Positions 42,765-51,420 of a stretch of DNA of 64,000 nucleotides are shown piece by piece; position 1 is the stretch's first letter; the number at the start of each line of letters is the position of its first letter. The notes beneath the pieces were generated by a model. It ran no database searches. It worked only from the letters and a program-made list of their open reading frames with translations, and had not been told where the DNA came from. The stretch is from Holophagales bacterium (GTDB lineage: Bacteria; Acidobacteriota; Thermoanaerobaculia; Multivoradales; Multivoraceae). Where the stretch lies: positions 167,199 through 231,198 of the forward strand of contig VYDI01000008.1 of NCBI GenBank assembly GCA_009843505.1, in the 5' to 3' direction. The position numbers and the translations under genes are program-made.

Positions 42765-44000
42765 TCAGTCGATCGTGTCCAGGTAGTGCCAGATCGCTTC
42801 GAACTGTCGCGCCGCCTCGCCGTCGAACACATCGTAGAGCCCGGTGTAGCCGTCCTCGTCGACGAACTGGGGCATCTTCGTGCCCGGCAGGATGCGCTGG
42901 GGATCGCGGAGGAACCAATCGAAGAACGGTCGCCGCAGGCGCCGGCGGACGAGGTCGAAGTTGATCGCCTCCTCGGCGCCCTCGCCGCCCAGCGCCGGTT
43001 CGTCGCCCAGGGCGTGGCAGGCATGGCATCCGAGGCGGTCGCCGCGGATGAGGTCGCTGCCGACCGCGGCCAGCTCGGCGTCGACGGGTTCGGGCACGGA
43101 CGCGGCCAGCCCGTGCTGATGGTGCAGCCCGACCGCGAAGAGGTCGGTCTCGTCGGGGGAGGCGGTCGCTCGCACTTCCGGGTGTGGGCGCGGAAGGTCG
43201 GCGGGGTGGCTTGCCAGGTAGTCCGCCAGCCAGTCTCCGCGGAACTTCTCGCCGGCCCAGGTCAGGTCCGGGGGAGCGTGGGTCGGCCCGGCGTCAGGGG
43301 CCGGCGGCCCGGAGGCGGGCGCGCCGTCCCTGCTGTGACAGACGAGGCAACCGTCTCGCCGGATTCGGCGTTCCGCGTACTCGGCCGGCACGACCCGGGC
43401 GAGAGACACGGCGTCCTCGGCAACGGGATCACGCGCCGCCCGCCGGGATCGGCCGCGGTCGAGCGCCGTCGAACCAGGGTGGCGCAGCGACGCTGGGGGC
43501 ACCGGCTCCTCCGGGAGATAGTCGTTGCTCCAGGTGAGACGCATCGAAGCGTCGCCGCGGGGCGGACTGCGGTAGACCAGTTCGATCGGGTTGAGACCCT
43601 TGTTCAGCCGCAGTTCGCTGGCGGTGGAGGCCGGCGCGCCGTCGGCCGGCAGAGCGTCGCGCGCGATAACGACCTGCCCACCGACGCTCAAGCGGACGCC
43701 GCCGTTGCCGCGGACGGCGAAGCGAAAGGAGTCGTTCAGTTCGAGTTCGATCGCGCCGCGGAAGGTGGCCTCGAAGGCGCCGGGTTCCAGGAACGGGCTC
43801 GACGGTTCACCCTCGGGTACGTAGAGCGCGGCCAGCCGCGCGACGCGGGCGTCCGTCGTCTCGCTGGCGCGTGAGCGGAGAACGAGTTCCAGGCCGGGCC
43901 GGTCGAGATCGCCCGCGGCCGCCTGCGTGAGCTGTCCGGACACCGGGCCAACGCACGTCGCCGCCAGCAGGGGCAAGGCGGCGAGCCCGCGAAAGCGCAC
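42765..44000 (-). CDS. Exported di-heme c-type cytochrome with PA14-like domain
   Basis: 411 residues. After a signal peptide (LAALPLLAATCVGPVSG) residues about 25-165 look like a PA14 beta-sandwich (FEATFRGAIELELNDSFRFAVRGNGGVRLSVGG, then LNPIELVYRSPP). Two heme-c sites follow: CLVCH (about residue 225) and CHACH (about residue 330), each in a small cytochrome fold; ILPGTKMPQF supplies a likely axial Met for the second. The combination suggests that the protein binds a carbohydrate or surface with the PA14 part and moves electrons. It starts 19 bases after the DUF6797 propeller gene on the same strand, a pairing known from Planctomycetota-type redox modules. Confidence 0.85.
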   Translation of the reverse strand: MRFRGLAALPLLAATCVGPVSGQLTQAAAGDLDRPGLELVLRSRASETTDARVARLAALYVPEGEPSSPFLEPGAFEATFRGAIELELNDSFRFAVRGNGGVRLSVGGQVVIARDALPADGAPASTASELRLNKGLNPIELVYRSPPRGDASMRLTWSNDYLPEEPVPPASLRHPGSTALDRGRSRRAARDPVAEDAVSLARVVPAEYAERRIRRDGCLVCHSRDGAPASGPPAPDAGPTHAPPDLTWAGEKFRGDWLADYLASHPADLPRPHPEVRATASPDETDLFAVGLHHQHGLAASVPEPVDAELAAVGSDLIRGDRLGCHACHALGDEPALGGEGAEEAINFDLVRRRLRRPFFDWFLRDPQRILPGTKMPQFVDEDGYTGLYDVFDGEAARQFEAIWHYLDTID

Positions 44001-44019
44001 GTTGAGTCCGGCGCCCGGT

Positions 44020-46404
44020 TCAGTCGGCGCCCGCGAGGATCTCGGCGCCGTCCCGGGGGCCCAGTTCGTGGATCGTGCCGTGGACGAACTCGCGGATCCG
44101 CGCGCCGTCGGCGCTTAGGAGGTTCATCTCCAGGTGGTACTGCTGCACCGGCAGGATGTCCGGAATCTCGATGAAGATGGAGCGGCCGTCTCCCGAAAGA
44201 GTAGTGGACGGGATCGCGAGAACGTCTTCGCCCACTCCCTCGCTTAGTACGCGGTAGTCCTCCGAGCCGTAGCTGGCCTGGCGAACATACCGCCAGATGC
44301 GCATCGAGTAGTTGCCTGGGTCGGCGGCGGCGTCCGGGTCGAGCGCGCCGGTGAAACGGACGACGATGCCGTCACGGGCGGTTTCGTAGGCCATGGGGAT
44401 GCGCAGGGGTTCGTCCGTGCGCCGCACGCGGTAGAAGCCTCCGGGCTGGGTGCGGTCGCCCGCCCAGGCGAACAGGCCGCAGACGTACAGATGATCGTCG
44501 GCCGGGTTGAAGCGACCCCGGATCAGCCCGGTGGGTGCGGCCGTCACCGGCAATTCGGTGACCGCTGCCTGGCGGGGCGGGCCGTCGCCGTCCGGGAATG
44601 AGACCCGGGCGAACGCCTGGTCGAAGAGCACGGAGAACATCTTGCCGTTTCCGTACGAGAGGTAGATCAACGACTCGTCCAGCTCGCCCCAGCGGTCGCT
44701 CCGCACCCATACCGGCGCTGACGGGGAGCGGTCGACGTCGTGGTGGATCCAGGTCACCGGCTGCACGAAGTCGTCCGGATCGCGGTCGGGCTCCCGCCAG
44801 GCGCGCATGTAGCCATGGAACGTCCCCGGTTCGACCCAGTTGATCCGGTTCTCGGGAATCCAGTGGCCCTCCTGGTCGGTCACGATCACGCTCCCGTCCG
44901 GGTTGACCACCAGGCCGTTCGGGGCCCTGAAGCCGTTGGCGACGATCTCCGTCTCGGAACCGTCGGCCGCGACCTTGAGGATCGTGCCGTGCTGGGGCAC
45001 TCGGGCGTCGAAGTCATGCCCGGCGCCTTTGGCGTAGTAGAAGTTGCCCTCCGCGTCCGCTTCCAGGCCGACCGCGAACTCGTGGAAGTGGGCCGAGGCC
45101 TGGGCGTCGTGGTTGAACGCCTCATATTGGTCCGCCTCGCCGTCGCCGTTCAGGTCATGCAGCCGGGTGATCTGGTCGCGGGAGGTGACGAAGATCTCGC
45201 CGCCGCGCGTGTTCACGCCGAGCGGTTCGTACATCCCCGTGGCGAAGCGTTTCCAGGTGACGGCGCCGATCTCTTCGCCGCCGAGTCCGTCGACGATCCA
45301 GATGTCACCCATCCAGGTCGCGACGACTCCCTGCCGGCCGCCGTCGAGGAAGTCGAAGCCGCCGAGGCGCATCCAGGAACGGTAGGGGTTCTCGAGCGGC
45401 GTGGTGATCGCGTCGAGTTCGAAGGGTCCGCCTCGGCGGCCCAGGACGCGGCTCTCGGTCGTGACCGTCTCGGTCCATTGCGCCGGCCCGCCGTGGGTCA
45501 GTGGTTCGAGGTCGACAGCCGGTTCGACGCCGGCCGCCTTGGCCAGGAAGCCCGCGTTCGACCGGCCACGCCGCCCGATCACGACCTTGAACCGGACCGG
45601 TTCGTCGCCGGCGTGAACTCTCAGGCGGAGGTCATCGCCGGCGTCGTCGACCCACTGGACCGCTGCTGGCGCGCCGACGATGGCCGCGATGGTGGGTCCG
45701 CTGTGCTCCCCTCGATCTTTCGCGTTCGGGTGGGGTTCGCGAAAGCCGGCGGCTTCGCCGTCGCTCCAGGTCCGGCCGCCCGGCTGATGTGCCACCTGGA
45801 CGACAAGGTCGGCTTCCCGGGGCCCGATGTTCAGGGTCCGACTGAAGAGCCCGCCACCCTCGGACGCCCCGAGTTCGAGGACCTCCGCATTCCCGACCCG
45901 ATAGTGCAGCACCACCTGGTCTCCATGAACGTAGTGACCGAGCCAGCGGGCGACGTCGGAATCCTGCGGTCCGAAGCGGCGGCCCCCGCGGCCGATGATG
46001 CGGGTGTCCCGGAACTCTTCGCCCACCCGCGACCAGCCGGGCGCGTCCGGGTTCGTGAACACCAGTTCGCCGACGATCGCCGGCTCCACCACGTGCCTGC
46101 CGTTGTAGTTGATCGAGTTCCAGTCCATGAACCCGGGGCCGGTCCAGCCCGCCGCCCAGCGCAGAGTGTCCGTGTCGAAGAGCAGGAACTCGGTCCCCTT
46201 GGCGACGCCACCCGGACCCTCGTCGACCCTGATGGCGATCCCCTTGTTCGCGTTGTTGCCCTCCTCGACGATGTAGGAGTGGACCTTGAAGGGCCCGTAG
46301 TCCATGTCGGACCAGGGGTGGCCGGTCATCTCCTGGGCGTCGACATCGCCGGCGAACAGAACGGTGGCTGCGACCGTCAGGCCGGCGGCAGTGAGGTGTC
46401 GCAT
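44020..46404 (-). CDS. Exported DUF6797-type protein with beta-propeller
   Basis: 794 residues. A signal peptide (ATVLFAGDVDA) precedes a domain with the features of DUF6797 (GHPWSDMDYGPF, NKGIAIRVDEG, FDTDTLRWAAGWTGPGFMDWNSINYNGRH). From about residue 330 comes a six-bladed propeller of the sorbosone-dehydrogenase kind (GDIWIVDGLGG, ITRLHDLNGDGEADQYEAFN, FHEFAVGLEADAEGNFYYAKG, EIVANGFRAPNGLVVNPDGSVIVTDQEGHWIP). No heme motif is present; the di-heme cytochrome encoded just downstream probably takes the electrons. Substrate unknown, perhaps a polyol or sugar. A TAGAAT box lies 11 bases before the start. Confidence 0.82.
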   Translation of the reverse strand: MRHLTAAGLTVAATVLFAGDVDAQEMTGHPWSDMDYGPFKVHSYIVEEGNNANKGIAIRVDEGPGGVAKGTEFLLFDTDTLRWAAGWTGPGFMDWNSINYNGRHVVEPAIVGELVFTNPDAPGWSRVGEEFRDTRIIGRGGRRFGPQDSDVARWLGHYVHGDQVVLHYRVGNAEVLELGASEGGGLFSRTLNIGPREADLVVQVAHQPGGRTWSDGEAAGFREPHPNAKDRGEHSGPTIAAIVGAPAAVQWVDDAGDDLRLRVHAGDEPVRFKVVIGRRGRSNAGFLAKAAGVEPAVDLEPLTHGGPAQWTETVTTESRVLGRRGGPFELDAITTPLENPYRSWMRLGGFDFLDGGRQGVVATWMGDIWIVDGLGGEEIGAVTWKRFATGMYEPLGVNTRGGEIFVTSRDQITRLHDLNGDGEADQYEAFNHDAQASAHFHEFAVGLEADAEGNFYYAKGAGHDFDARVPQHGTILKVAADGSETEIVANGFRAPNGLVVNPDGSVIVTDQEGHWIPENRINWVEPGTFHGYMRAWREPDRDPDDFVQPVTWIHHDVDRSPSAPVWVRSDRWGELDESLIYLSYGNGKMFSVLFDQAFARVSFPDGDGPPRQAAVTELPVTAAPTGLIRGRFNPADDHLYVCGLFAWAGDRTQPGGFYRVRRTDEPLRIPMAYETARDGIVVRFTGALDPDAAADPGNYSMRIWRYVRQASYGSEDYRVLSEGVGEDVLAIPSTTLSGDGRSIFIEIPDILPVQQYHLEMNLLSADGARIREFVHGTIHELGPRDGAEILAGAD

Positions 46405-46415
46405 CGGGCCGGAGG

Positions 46416-46421
46416 ATTCTA
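46416..46421 (-). promoter_or_regulatory. Possible -10 box TAGAAT for the DUF6797 gene
   Basis: On the minus strand TAGAAT ends 11 bases before the ATG at 46404. The bases between include CCTCC, the reverse of a Shine-Dalgarno, so it is not a ribosome-binding site. Confidence 0.4.
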
Positions 46422-46557
46422 GCCGTGCGCGGCCCTCTCTCGACGGTGTGTAGGTGGTAGCGTCGTACTGGCGCGCGACTCGTAGTCACGGGTGCGCTCG
46501 GGAAAGCGCGGGTCGTCCGTTTGAGTTCTGTGACGGTTCATCGGATAGGAGCACAGC

Positions 46558-46782
46558 ATGTCGAGCCCCAGAATCGCTGACCTGACAGTGAGTGAGTTCA
46601 AGGACCTGGTACACGAAGCCGTCACGAACTCGATCGCCGAGTTGCTTGGCGACCCCGATCGCGGTCTGGAGCTACGCGACGACTTCGCCGAGGAACTCAG
46701 AAAGTCGCTGGCCGACCCCGAGGCTGAGGGCGGAACAGTGGGTCTTTCTGAGGTTGCGGCAAGCCTCGGATCCCCTCATTGA
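46558..46782 (+). CDS. Putative antitoxin of a RelE-type module
   Basis: 74 residues, no named family recognised with certainty. The sequence is helical and acidic: LTVSEFKDLVHEAVTNSIAELLGDPDRGLELRDDFAEELRKSL. It overlaps a RelE-family toxin (TGATG), the standard arrangement of type II toxin-antitoxin genes, and its size and charge fit. Similar small proteins upstream of RelE/ParE toxins are often annotated as hypothetical antitoxins. TAGGAG 9 bases before the ATG serves as Shine-Dalgarno. Confidence 0.7.
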   Translation: MSSPRIADLTVSEFKDLVHEAVTNSIAELLGDPDRGLELRDDFAEELRKSLADPEAEGGTVGLSEVAASLGSPH

Positions 46783-47054
46783 TGTTCGAGGTTGCGCTGA
46801 CGGCCGGAGCGGCGTCCGATCTTCGCCGTCTAGATCCCGCCGTCGCCAGCCGGGTCGTCGGTAGGCTCCGCTGGTTGGCCGAGAATGCCGACTCAATCAA
46901 GCCCGAACGGTTGACAGGCCGCTGGCGGGGAGTCCTCAAGCTCCGGGTGGGCGCCTTCCGGGTCCTCTACACGTGCGACATCGCGGAGCGCCGGCTTGTG
47001 GTCCACTTCGTCAGACACCGGCGCGATGTGTACAAGGTCGGCGAGAAGGGCTAG
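46782..47054 (+). CDS. RelE/ParE-family toxin
   Basis: 90 residues from the ATG at 46782; a TTG one codon earlier is also possible. The RelE fold is recognised from FEVALTAGAASDLRRLDPAVASRVVGRLRWLA, then PERLTGRWRGVLKLRVGAFRVLYTCD and VVHFVRHRRDVYK, which carry the basic residues (Lys, Arg, Arg, His) used for ribosome-dependent mRNA cleavage or gyrase inhibition. The antitoxin gene is directly upstream. Confidence 0.9.
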   Translation: MFEVALTAGAASDLRRLDPAVASRVVGRLRWLAENADSIKPERLTGRWRGVLKLRVGAFRVLYTCDIAERRLVVHFVRHRRDVYKVGEKG

Positions 47055-47215
47055 GGCGCGTCCGTGCCCCTCGCCTTACCGGGGCGTACCAGGTCCAGGT
47101 CGAGAAGTCGATCTTCCCGGAGTTGCTTCAGGTCGATGCTGAAGCGGACCTTTCCGCGAAGCGCGAGTAGCTTCGAGTAGGTGTCGGCCATACCAGCGTG
47201 GCGGGTGCCTTCCAT
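47051..47215 (-). pseudogene. Truncated VapB-like antitoxin remnant
   Basis: 54 residues on the minus strand, overlapping the last bases of the RelE gene. LLALRGKVRFSIDLKQLREDR resembles the C-terminal toxin-binding tail of VapB antitoxins (ALRGKxxxxGDLxxMRxDR). The ribbon-helix-helix N-terminus expected before it is absent, and no VapC follows. It may instead be a short unrelated gene; confidence is low. Confidence 0.35.
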
Positions 47216-47248
47216 GGCGCTGACCGTACCAGCTTCCCTGTCCGGCGG

Positions 47249-47277
47249 TTGACGTGCGAAGCGGCGGAAGCTACCTT
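47249..47277 (+). promoter_or_regulatory. Promoter TTGACG - 17 bp - TACCTT
   Basis: TTGACG (47249-47254) and TACCTT (47272-47277) have the ideal 17-base spacing. The predicted transcript starts within a few bases of the ATG at 47288, again giving no or a very short leader. Confidence 0.6.
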
Positions 47278-47287
47278 CACGCGCACG

Positions 47288-47824
47288 ATGAAGAAGTCGC
47301 TTCTCTGGATCGCCGTTGCTGTAGCCGGTCTTGTCCTGCTCGCTATCGGTTACGGCGCCGGCTGGCTCGTCCACGCCACCGGTGTCGGCCGAACGGTGCC
47401 GCTCGAAGAACTCTCGGAGCGGGAGCGGGCGTTCGCGGAGCGGATGCAGAACGTCGACCTGGTCGGCCACTTCACGATCGAGGGGATCGAGGGCCTGGAA
47501 GATGTCGAGGGTGTCAGCCGCGACAAGAACCCGGAGCGTTACGAGATCGCAAGCGTCTCCAAGCTCGAGGGTGAGGGCGACCGCTGGCGCTTCGACGTCC
47601 GGGTCGTCTACATGACGGTCGACGTCACTCTGCCCGTCGTCGTGCCGATCGTCTGGGCCGGCGATACTCCGATGGTCAGCATCACGGACTTCGAGCTACC
47701 GGGCCTTGGCGACCAGTTCGGGGCGCGGGTCCTGTTCTACGACGAGCGCTACGCCGGGACCTGGGACCACGGGCCGTACGGCGGCCTGATGTACGGGATG
47801 ATCGAGCCGGCGGGGACCGAGTAG
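47288..47824 (+). CDS. Hypothetical membrane-anchored protein
   Basis: 178 residues from ATG 47288; the frame upstream crosses the promoter and is rejected. An N-terminal transmembrane helix (LLWIAVAVAGLVLLAIGYGAGWLV) is followed by a short linker helix and one soluble beta-rich domain (LVGHFTIEG, RYEIASVSKLEGEGDRWRFDVRVVYMTVDVTLPVVVPIVWAGDTPMVSITDFELPGLGDQFGARVLFYDERYAGTWDHG). I do not recognise the family with confidence. The periplasmic domain looks like those found in proteins of Planctomycetota and Acidobacteriota of unknown function. No neighbouring gene suggests a role. Confidence 0.7.
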   Translation: MKKSLLWIAVAVAGLVLLAIGYGAGWLVHATGVGRTVPLEELSERERAFAERMQNVDLVGHFTIEGIEGLEDVEGVSRDKNPERYEIASVSKLEGEGDRWRFDVRVVYMTVDVTLPVVVPIVWAGDTPMVSITDFELPGLGDQFGARVLFYDERYAGTWDHGPYGGLMYGMIEPAGTE

Positions 47825-47866
47825 GCCAGCGTTTCGGGCTCGCCGCTGCGCGGCATCGCCCCTGCT

Positions 47867-47892
47867 GCCGGCGGGGACGCCGGCGCACCCAG
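47867..47892 (-). repeat. Dispersed 26-bp GC palindromic element, copy D
   Basis: Reverse-strand copy identical in its 26-base core to copy B. It lies in the 74-base gap between the convergent membrane-protein and carboxylase genes. Confidence 0.85.
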
Positions 47893-47898
47893 TGTTCC

Positions 47899-50800
47899 CT
47901 ACCAGGTGTCGACGTTGCGGCGCTTCTTGCCGTCGCGGACCGGGGGCGGCGGCACGGAGTCGAGAGAGCGGGCGATCCAGCGCCGCGAGTCGGCAGGGTC
48001 GATCACGTCGTCGACGGCGAACGAGGCGCCGGCGGTCAGGGCGCTGCCGCGTTCGTAGGCCGCGGCGACCAGTTCTTCGTAGCGGGCGCGGCGCTCCTCG
48101 GGGTACTCGATCGCCGCCAGCTCGTTGCGGAAGCCGAGCTTCACCTGACCTTCCAGGCCCATGCCGCCGAACTCGGCGGTCGGCCAGGCGACGGTGAAGA
48201 ACGGTTCTTTCAGGTCGCCGCCGGCCATGGCCTGGGCGCCGAGCCCGTAGGCCTTGCGCAGCACGATCGTCAGCGACGGCACGGTGATATTGGCGCCGAC
48301 GACGAACAGCCGGCAGCAGTGCCGCACCAGGGCGGTGCGCTCGATCTCGGGGCCGACCATCATGCCGGGCGTGTCGCAGAGCACGAGCACCGGGATGTCG
48401 AAGGCATCGCAGAGCTGGAGGAAGCGGGCGCCCTTGTCCGAGCCGTCGCTGTCGATGGCGCCGGACAGGAACTCGGGGTTGTTGGCCAGAATGCCCACCG
48501 GCCGGCCTTCGATCCGGACCAGGGCGGTCACCATGCCCAGACCGAAGGAGGGACGCAGTTCCAGTACGCTGCCCGTGTCGGCCAGGGTGTGGATCACTTC
48601 CCGGATGTCGTAGACGCGCAGGCGGTTCTCGGGCACGATTCGGCGCAGGAGCCGCTGGTCGGGGCAGTCCCAGTCGTCGGTGCGGCCCTGGAAGTAGGAG
48701 AGGTAGCGCTTGGCGGCGTCCACGGCTTCCTCTTCGTTCTCGACCGCGATGTCGACGACTCCGTTCGGCACCTGGACGTCCATCGGGCCGACTTCTTCCG
48801 GCCGGAACACGCCCAGACCGCCGCCCTCGATCAGGGCCGGGCCGCCCATGCCGATGCTCGAGTCGGCGGTGGCGATGATCACGTCGCAGCAGCCGAGCAG
48901 CGCCGCGTTGCCGGCGAAGCAGAAGCGGGAGGTGATGCCGACGATCGGCACCAGGCCGGAGAGTCGCGCGAAGGAGGTGAAGGTCGGCGTGTCGAGCGGC
49001 CGGTAGGTCTCGTCGCTGCGCCCCTGGCCGGCCTTGGTCGTCGAGGCGCCGCCCTTCCGCTTGCCGCCCGTGCCGGCGCGGCCGCCTCCGCCCTCGGCGA
49101 ACAGCACCACCGGGCGCTTCCATCGGTGGGCCAGCTCAACCATCCGGTCGGTCTTCGGGTGGTTGATCGCGCCCTGGGTGCCGGCAAGGACGGTGTAGTC
49201 GTACGCCATGACGACGCAACGGGAGCGGTCGTCGGGGAACAGTTCGCCGTTGATCGTGCCGACGCCGGTGACCATGCCGTCGGTCGGGAACTTGCGGATG
49301 ACCTCTTTCTTCGCGAGGCCCGTGCCGGGAGTGAGCACGAGTTGCCCGTGCTCGACGAAACTGCCCTCGTCGCAGAGGCGCTCGATGTTCTCGCGCGCTG
49401 TCCGCTGGTTCGTGTTGCGCCGTTTGCGGACCGCTTCGGGCCGGGCGTCGTCGAGGGTCACCGCGTGGCGCTCGAGCACTTCGGCGAGATCGGGCCGGAC
49501 GGCGTCGAGGTCGATGTCACCCTCTTCGTTGCCGGTCGCGGCCGCCACGTCGCGTTCCTCGATCAGGGCGAGGACGTGGCCCTCCCAGACCGCGTCGCCG
49601 ACGGCCGCGCGAAGACCGCGGAGCACGCCGCCGACGTCCGACCGGATCTCATGCTCCATCTTCATCGCTTCCATGACGAAGAGGATCTGGCCCTCCGCGA
49701 TCTCCTGGCCGGGTTCCGCCTCGAGGCTGAGCACCGTGCCCTGCATGGGCGCCCGTAGCGCGGTGAGTCCTTCGGGAACCGGCGTCGAGTCGACGGGCGG
49801 CGGTTCGACGGTCTGTAGACCCGCCGAGGGAGTGCTCGACTTGCCGTGATCGAGCACGGCGAGCGGATCGACCGTGTCGACCTTGACGCCGGCCAGCCCG
49901 CGTCCGGGTCCTGTTGCCTGAGGGCCGTCGCCACCCCTGGCCGCCTGGCAGGGACGATCCTCGAAGACGGTGGCGGCCTCGACCAGTTCCGGCAGCCGCT
50001 CGTCGACGAAGCGCGTGTGGACGTTCCAGGCCTGAACCTCGGCGTGTTCCAGAAGCGCGCGCAGGAAGGAAGCGTTGGTGTCGATGCCGTCGGTCCTGAA
50101 GTCGCCGAGGGCGCGGGAGGTCCGGGTCAGCGCGGCGCCGAGGTCGGGCCCTGGGGTGCGACCCACGACCTTGGCGAGCAGGGAGTCGAAACGTGGATTC
50201 GTCTGGTAGCCGGCGTAGCCGAAGGTGTCCGTGCGCACTCCCGGTCCGGAGGGCGGCTCAAAGGCGGCCAGGGTCCCTCCGCCCGGGACCACGCGGCCGT
50301 CCGCCGTCATCGTCTCCATGTTGACGCGGGCCTGGACCGCGCAGCCCCGCGCCCTGGGCGGGTCTTCACGGCCGAAGCCCAGGTCGGCAAAAAGATGGCC
50401 GCGAGAGAGTTCGAGCTGGAGGTGGACGAGGTCGACGCCGAACACCTCCTCGGTCACCGTGTGCTCGACCTGGAGCCGGGCGTTCGCCTCGATGAAGTAG
50501 TAGCGCGGTTCGGTCCGGTTGCCCGTTTCGACCAGGAACTCGACCGTGCCCAGATTGCGGTAGCCGGCCGCAGAGGCGAGAGCGACCGCCGCCTCCCGCA
50601 GTGCGCCGCGCACACCGTCCGGCAACGCGGGCGCGGGTGCGATCTCGATCAGCTTCTGGTGGCGGCGCTGCAAGCTGCAGTCGCGGTCGCCGAAGTGGCG
50701 GACCGCACCGCTGTCGTCGGCGGCGACCTGCACTTCCACGTGGCGCACGCCGGAAAGCAACTGCTCGACGAACACGCTATTCGTGTCGAAGGCGGCGCCG

Positions 50801-51357
50801 GCCTCGGAAGTCGCCCGCCGGTAGGCGTCTTCGATCTCATCGGCCGTTCGGACGACCCTCATCCCGCGGCCGCCGCCGCCGCCGACCGCCTTGATCAGCA
50901 TCGAGGCGCCCTCCGGCAGCCCATCGAAGAACGAGCGAGCCTGTTCCAGGGTCACGGCCTCGGAGACTCCCGGAACGACCGGAACGCCCTGGCGCTCCGC
51001 GAGGTCGCGCGCCCGCGCCTTGTCCCCGAACAGCTCCAGCGCTTCCGGCGGCGGGCCGACGAAGCGGATGCCGGCGTCGATGCAGGACCGGGCGAAGCCG
51101 GCGTTCTCGCTCAGGAAGCCGTAGCCGGGATGGATCGCGTCGCAGCCGTGCTTAGCGGCGACGCGGAGCAGTTGGCCGCCGTCGAGGTAGGCCGCCGGCC
51201 CGGCGCCGGCAAGGGCCGCCGACTCGTCCGCACGAGACACGTGAAGCGACCGCGCGTCGTCCTCGGAGAAGACGGCGACGGTCGGGATACCGAGTTCCGC
51301 CGCGGCGCGGGCTATGCGGACCGCGATCTCGCCGCGGTTGGCGATCAGGAGCTTCAT
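47899..51357 (-). CDS. Single-chain acyl-CoA carboxylase (biotin carboxylase, BCCP and carboxyltransferase fused)
   Basis: 1,152 residues from ATG 51357; a GTG three codons earlier is less likely. Order of domains: biotin carboxylase (residues 1-450; KLLIANRGEIAVRIARAA, HPGYGFLSENAGFA, the glycine loop KAVGGGGGRGMRVV, and FIEANARLQVEHTVTEE), a linker, the biotinyl domain with EAMKMEHE near residue 563 (the Lys is biotinylated), then the carboxyltransferase N- and C-halves (about 640-1150; INHPKTDRMVELAHRWKRPVV, PEFLSGAIDSDGSDKGARFLQLC). In most bacteria these are two or three proteins. It carboxylates acetyl-, propionyl- or a related acyl-CoA using ATP and bicarbonate. Which one cannot be read from sequence. 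Confidence 0.93.
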   Translation of the reverse strand: MKLLIANRGEIAVRIARAAAELGIPTVAVFSEDDARSLHVSRADESAALAGAGPAAYLDGGQLLRVAAKHGCDAIHPGYGFLSENAGFARSCIDAGIRFVGPPPEALELFGDKARARDLAERQGVPVVPGVSEAVTLEQARSFFDGLPEGASMLIKAVGGGGGRGMRVVRTADEIEDAYRRATSEAGAAFDTNSVFVEQLLSGVRHVEVQVAADDSGAVRHFGDRDCSLQRRHQKLIEIAPAPALPDGVRGALREAAVALASAAGYRNLGTVEFLVETGNRTEPRYYFIEANARLQVEHTVTEEVFGVDLVHLQLELSRGHLFADLGFGREDPPRARGCAVQARVNMETMTADGRVVPGGGTLAAFEPPSGPGVRTDTFGYAGYQTNPRFDSLLAKVVGRTPGPDLGAALTRTSRALGDFRTDGIDTNASFLRALLEHAEVQAWNVHTRFVDERLPELVEAATVFEDRPCQAARGGDGPQATGPGRGLAGVKVDTVDPLAVLDHGKSSTPSAGLQTVEPPPVDSTPVPEGLTALRAPMQGTVLSLEAEPGQEIAEGQILFVMEAMKMEHEIRSDVGGVLRGLRAAVGDAVWEGHVLALIEERDVAAATGNEEGDIDLDAVRPDLAEVLERHAVTLDDARPEAVRKRRNTNQRTARENIERLCDEGSFVEHGQLVLTPGTGLAKKEVIRKFPTDGMVTGVGTINGELFPDDRSRCVVMAYDYTVLAGTQGAINHPKTDRMVELAHRWKRPVVLFAEGGGGRAGTGGKRKGGASTTKAGQGRSDETYRPLDTPTFTSFARLSGLVPIVGITSRFCFAGNAALLGCCDVIIATADSSIGMGGPALIEGGGLGVFRPEEVGPMDVQVPNGVVDIAVENEEEAVDAAKRYLSYFQGRTDDWDCPDQRLLRRIVPENRLRVYDIREVIHTLADTGSVLELRPSFGLGMVTALVRIEGRPVGILANNPEFLSGAIDSDGSDKGARFLQLCDAFDIPVLVLCDTPGMMVGPEIERTALVRHCCRLFVVGANITVPSLTIVLRKAYGLGAQAMAGGDLKEPFFTVAWPTAEFGGMGLEGQVKLGFRNELAAIEYPEERRARYEELVAAAYERGSALTAGASFAVDDVIDPADSRRWIARSLDSVPPPPVRDGKKRRNVDTW

Positions 51358-51406
51358 CGAAACCACACGAACATCTTCGACCCGGAAGGCGGTTCGGAAG
51401 GGCCGC

Positions 51407-51412
51407 TATCCT
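51407..51412 (+). promoter_or_regulatory. Possible -10 box TATCCT for the haloalkane dehalogenase
   Basis: TATCCT ends 8 bases before the ATG at 51421, in the short divergent gap with the carboxylase gene. No Shine-Dalgarno is present. Confidence 0.45.
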
Positions 51413-51420
51413 ACGCCCCC

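Noticed and set aside
37160..47892. Palindromic elements as Rho-independent terminators
   Set aside because: The stems are strong, but none is followed by a T run, so intrinsic termination cannot be claimed.
49846..51420. Open frame upstream of the haloalkane dehalogenase
   Set aside because: It is the complement of the carboxylase coding sequence and shows only low-complexity residues; the hydrolase begins at 51421.
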